Shown in pieces: positions 60,915 through 64,000 of a DNA stretch of 64,000 bases (position 1 is the first letter of the stretch; the number at the start of each line of letters is the position of its first letter). The stretch is from an uncultured Parafilimonas sp. GTDB lineage: Bacteria > Bacteroidota > Bacteroidia > Chitinophagales > Chitinophagaceae. The stretch is from the NCBI GenBank assembly GCA_903882935.1, contig CAIRZB010000043.1:62001-126000 (forward strand), read 5' to 3'. The translations under genes and the position numbers were made by a program. A model generated the notes under the pieces. The model ran no database searches, had not been told where the DNA came from, and saw nothing but the letters and a program-made list of their open reading frames with translations.

Positions 60915-63311
60915 CTACTCCTTCTTCTTCACATAATCCCTGTAATAACTGCAGGTACTGTACACCTGCTTGGTAAATTCGTTGGTGCCATAATCATGTC
61001 TGAGGATTTTAAAATAAGGGTTGGACAATGAGTAGCCAACGTACGTCAAGCTTTCGTCCGTATCGTCGTTTTTGGAGGTACATCTTTTCTGCCAACACTT
61101 CGCGGCACCGTAAATGCATTTTGCCTTTAAGGTGGCGGTGGTAGCTGCTTTTTCTGCCAAGTTAAAATATTTCTCGGCGGTGTACAGCCCGTAATATTCC
61201 TGAAAAACATCGGGTAGCTTGTCACGTTCCTTTGTTTTAAAATATTTAAACTCGTCACTACTGCTGTGGTAGTAAGTAAACAAATGTGGTGACCGCCCAT
61301 AATAGCTCATGCCGTATAGCCCCAGCGCATACTTGTACAACACGGGCGCATTGTTTGGGTTTTTGGCTATGGTATCCTGTAGGCGGGCCATTTCTTTTGC
61401 AAAGGTGTATTTATTGTTTAACAGGGCAGTGTCCTGCCGGTACACGGTATCCTCATAATCGTTAATCCGCATCTCATAGGGAAACGGCAGCTTGTCCAAA
61501 TTGGGTATAGTAGCGAAAATACTTTCGGCGGCTTTAAAATTGTACATGCGTAAATTCTTGGTGCCTTCCAGCTCGGCAAGTGCTTTTTTGTCGTAACCAT
61601 TGTTTAACACCAGCCATGCCTCAAACGGCGTTTTGTTGGTATTGGCCGCAAATGCCTCAATGCCTTGCAGGCTTGTAATGGTCATCCTGTCGAGTATTAC
61701 ACCCGGCCTGTCTTGGAATGCTTGGTCTACAACAGAGTTTCCAATGCCCTCCCCATTTATCTCCCTCTCGCTGTATAACATGCAGTACAGTGCTTTCGCC
61801 GTGTCTTTCTGTTGCAGGTATTTAGGCGCAAGCAAGTAATTCATAATGTTTTTAAGGTTGTTTTCCGCATCGGAGTTTTGCCCGCTTAGTTTGTCCAAGG
61901 CTTGTAACTGGGGTAATAATTCATCCTCCAAGCCAGGCGTTATAGTTGGCTGGTTTTGTATGGCATACAGCAACAGCAGTATTTGGTTCAATTGCTTTTC
62001 TTGGTTGCCCATGGTAAATTTGTTGGCAAGTTGCAGGGCCCCGTTCATGCCCTTTGTGTTGTGCAACATGTAATTGATATATGCTGAGGTTAAGTACCAA
62101 AAGGCCGTGCTGCTATTTTCTTTGTCAAGTGTCATCTGCAGGGCAAAATCGTTTAACCTATTTAGATAGGCGGGGTACGCCTTATACTCGGCCAGGGTTT
62201 GTGGGTCTTGCTGGTCCTGGTCGTAATATCGCGCATACCGGTCGTATAAAGGGCCATTTTCTTTGTATAGTTTTTGTGTTTGGTAGCGTTCTTCAACTTT
62301 ATTTATTTCCCTGTTCACCAAAACATCTATGCCTTTAATGGCGGGGTCTAGCTGGTAGGCTTTTTGTATTAAAGGCAAGGCCTCGTTATATTCCCGCAAA
62401 GCCTGCATAACGGTTATAACTGCCCGTTCGTGGTTGTTTTTGCAAAATGCCATTGCTGCGGCAACGGTATTTTTTAAACTGTCATTACTGGTTGCACTCC
62501 ATACGAAGGACACCATGGCCGTTCGTTTCAGGCCATCCGAGGCATCAAACATTTTGGAATATAAATAGGCAGCCTGTGCATACTTGGTTTGCTTGTAATG
62601 CACACCGGCCTTAAAGCCTATGCAGCGTGCAAGGGTAAGTGAGGGTTCTTGGGCATTGCCCACCAGTTGGTCAAACAGTGCCAATGTTCTGGCATACTGC
62701 TTGTTGTAAAAGGCAAGCCTAATTATTTGAAACGCATAACGCAGCCGCAGAAAATTGTCGCCTGTTTTGGGCACCATGGCCAGCCCCTTGTTGATGAGTA
62801 TTTCCGATGCTGCCCTATTCACCGTCAAGGTATCCCAATCGTTTGCTGTAACATAGGGTTCGCACTGTTTGGCATACACTAGGTAATTAGCCGCTCCGTT
62901 TGAATTGTTGGCTGCCAGCCAACGTGTAAACGCATTGTTTTTTTTGGCAGGTGCTACTATGGCCTGCCTGCCGTTTGATACGTTTATTAAATCTTTAAGG
63001 TTAAAACTGTTCAGCACGCTGTCAATATCATCCGCCAAAATATTTGCCTTGGTATAGGTTTGCCATTCTTTTATATTAGCCGCGTTTAGCAGGTCGGCAT
63101 CATCTTGGTTCCGGTCTTCACGGTTGTTATAATACAGGTCTTCGCTTATGTAAAAAAAAGGCCGGTAGGCTACCTTTTCGGTTGCCTTGTTACCAAAAAA
63201 AGATGGGTAGTCGTAATACACCAGCCCGCCAATGCAACTGTAGGCAAACCTTGCCAATAACAAAATGCTTACCGCACTAATTGAAATAGTGATAGATTTT
63301 TTCCAGTTCAT
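60915..63311 (-). CDS. Large exported protein with TPR-like helical repeats
   Basis: 798 aa. N-terminal anchor/signal (ITISISAVSILLLARFAYS) and an extracytoplasmic body of helical, TPR-like segments: YARTLALFDQLVGNAQ, YAQAAYLYSKMFDASD, EALPLIQKAYQLDPA and others, ending CSYYRDYVKKKE. No enzymatic motif seen. Its start overlaps the upstream DUF3142-like gene by 35 bp, so they are co-translated and probably work together at the cell surface. Confidence 0.75.
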   Translation of the reverse strand: MNWKKSITISISAVSILLLARFAYSCIGGLVYYDYPSFFGNKATEKVAYRPFFYISEDLYYNNREDRNQDDADLLNAANIKEWQTYTKANILADDIDSVLNSFNLKDLINVSNGRQAIVAPAKKNNAFTRWLAANNSNGAANYLVYAKQCEPYVTANDWDTLTVNRAASEILINKGLAMVPKTGDNFLRLRYAFQIIRLAFYNKQYARTLALFDQLVGNAQEPSLTLARCIGFKAGVHYKQTKYAQAAYLYSKMFDASDGLKRTAMVSFVWSATSNDSLKNTVAAAMAFCKNNHERAVITVMQALREYNEALPLIQKAYQLDPAIKGIDVLVNREINKVEERYQTQKLYKENGPLYDRYARYYDQDQQDPQTLAEYKAYPAYLNRLNDFALQMTLDKENSSTAFWYLTSAYINYMLHNTKGMNGALQLANKFTMGNQEKQLNQILLLLYAIQNQPTITPGLEDELLPQLQALDKLSGQNSDAENNLKNIMNYLLAPKYLQQKDTAKALYCMLYSEREINGEGIGNSVVDQAFQDRPGVILDRMTITSLQGIEAFAANTNKTPFEAWLVLNNGYDKKALAELEGTKNLRMYNFKAAESIFATIPNLDKLPFPYEMRINDYEDTVYRQDTALLNNKYTFAKEMARLQDTIAKNPNNAPVLYKYALGLYGMSYYGRSPHLFTYYHSSSDEFKYFKTKERDKLPDVFQEYYGLYTAEKYFNLAEKAATTATLKAKCIYGAAKCWQKRCTSKNDDTDESLTYVGYSLSNPYFKILRHDYGTNEFTKQVYSTCSYYRDYVKKKE

Positions 63312-64000
63312 AGTTGTTGTATTTTGATAGAACAGTACTGTCGCAATGGTAAAAGAGCAAAGAACAAGACGGCCCGTTTATTTTTTTAGCAACAAGCCCA
63401 GCCAATTTGTATAGTTCTGGTGCCGCGCAGTTTTCGTAACGCACCGTCTCATTTTTTTGTAAGTTATAGCCTTTCCAAAGGGTGTCTGTATTAACCAAAT
63501 AGGTGTTTTTTGCCCGCTTGTAAAAAATACTATTATTGGCAAGGTCGCTTTCCTGTACATCCCTTAATATCCCTGTAAAACGGTTTTGGTTATCATACAA
63601 CAGGCACCAGCTAAACAATGGCAGGGCAACATCCAACGGCAGGGGGTAGTCTTGCAGGTTGTCCAAATATCTTTCTGCTGCATTAACATCAAGAATGGAA
63701 TTATTATTGCCGGGCAATTTAAGGTTGCCCATGTTGTAACACATCAGCAAGCCTTTGTCCACAGGGGGTATTCCAACAGTTTTAAACGAACGTACTTGGT
63801 GTAACCTTATAGTGCAGCTTAGCGTTTTGCCTTTAAAAAAGTTTTGCTTTTTGCAAAACTTCAATAGTTGAAAATACTTTACTTGGTTATTGGCAGTCCA
63901 GTCAAAATCTATTTGTATTTCGGTGGGGGCTATTCTTGCCTGAACGCATTTTTCGTACAACAGGTTGGTGAAATGCTTGGCCAAAGTCTCCAATTGGTAT
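63277..64000 (-). CDS. DUF3142-like protein (C-terminal part, runs off the right edge)
   Basis: The frame stays open to base 64000, so the true start is outside the window. Motifs QIDFDWTANNQVKYFQLLKF, IRLHQVRSF, GIPPVDKGLLMCYNMG and YPLPLDVALPLFSW fit the DUF3142 family, a Bacteroidota surface family with TIM-barrel-like traits. Coupled by a 35-bp overlap to the 798-aa exported protein downstream. Confidence 0.6.
   Translation of the reverse strand, partial: YQLETLAKHFTNLLYEKCVQARIAPTEIQIDFDWTANNQVKYFQLLKFCKKQNFFKGKTLSCTIRLHQVRSFKTVGIPPVDKGLLMCYNMGNLKLPGNNNSILDVNAAERYLDNLQDYPLPLDVALPLFSWCLLYDNQNRFTGILRDVQESDLANNSIFYKRAKNTYLVNTDTLWKGYNLQKNETVRYENCAAPELYKLAGLVAKKINGPSCSLLFYHCDSTVLSKYNNYELEKIYHYFN

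Overview
The window reads as chromosomal DNA from a member of the Bacteroidota, most likely the Chitinophagia/Sphingobacteriia side. Evidence: a TTTG-N20-TATCTTTG promoter of the Bacteroidota type before the initiator tRNA, few recognisable Shine-Dalgarno sites, a TonB-dependent outer-membrane receptor, head-GIN (DUF2807) and DUF5683 proteins next to parA/parB, and many secreted glycoside hydrolases. GC content is moderate, with clearly AT-rich pockets at about 7.6 kb, 13.7-15.5 kb, 49.4-50.4 kb and 53.4-55.0 kb that look accessory.

Layout. 1-3.6 kb: a damage-mutagenesis operon imuA-imuB-dnaE2 on the minus strand, with dnaE2 running off the left edge. 4-5.3 kb: a DUF1624 membrane acyltransferase-like protein. 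5.3-9.8 kb: an accessory island with a DUF234-type ATPase, a decayed copy of its leader, a small orphan, two conserved hypotheticals and several repeat families. 9.8-24.5 kb: glycan degradation (monoheme FG-GAP protein, GH35, sialidase-fold protein, GH2, GH3), interrupted at 13.7-15.5 kb by an AT-rich cluster of small membrane proteins (PLDc_N, SHOCT, superinfection-immunity-like) and at 15.5-16.4 kb by REP-like palindromes around a transposase-like fragment. 24.8-31 kb: a PAP2 phosphatase, an Rrf2 regulator, a YoeB-type toxin-antitoxin pair, dapB, a PIN toxin-antitoxin pair, DUF5683, parB and parA. 31-36.4 kb: a metallophosphoesterase and a heterodimeric ABC exporter. 36.6-41.7 kb: a GH29 fucosidase and a TonB-dependent receptor under a TPP riboswitch. 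41.9-46.9 kb: a GIN-domain protein, initiator tRNA-Met, era, two tandem secreted paralogues and der. 47-51.6 kb: a sulfatase, a ThuA protein, a YD-like secreted protein and an AI-2E transporter. 52-60.7 kb: membrane proteins, a frameshifted PIN module, a CocE-like hydrolase, a RidA protein, an M20 peptidase with a duplicated 3' end, an LprI-like protein and a decayed Rpn nuclease. 60.9-64 kb: a large secreted protein and a DUF3142-like protein cut by the window edge.

How it works together: housekeeping functions (chromosome partition, lysine/cell-wall synthesis through DapB, ribosome assembly through Era and Der, initiator tRNA) are interleaved with an extracellular/periplasmic polysaccharide-degrading set (GH35, GH2, GH3, GH29, sialidase fold, sulfatase). 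No SusC/SusD pair is present, so this is not a canonical polysaccharide utilisation locus. The TPP riboswitch identifies the TonB receptor as a thiamine-family importer.

The most unusual material is non-coding. Two inverted two-hairpin elements with an identical 11-nt loop bracket the GH3 gene. A roughly 130-bp repeat occurs three times just upstream of minus-strand genes. REP-like hairpins surround a RAYT-like fragment, and several genes have been duplicated or decayed next to repeats.
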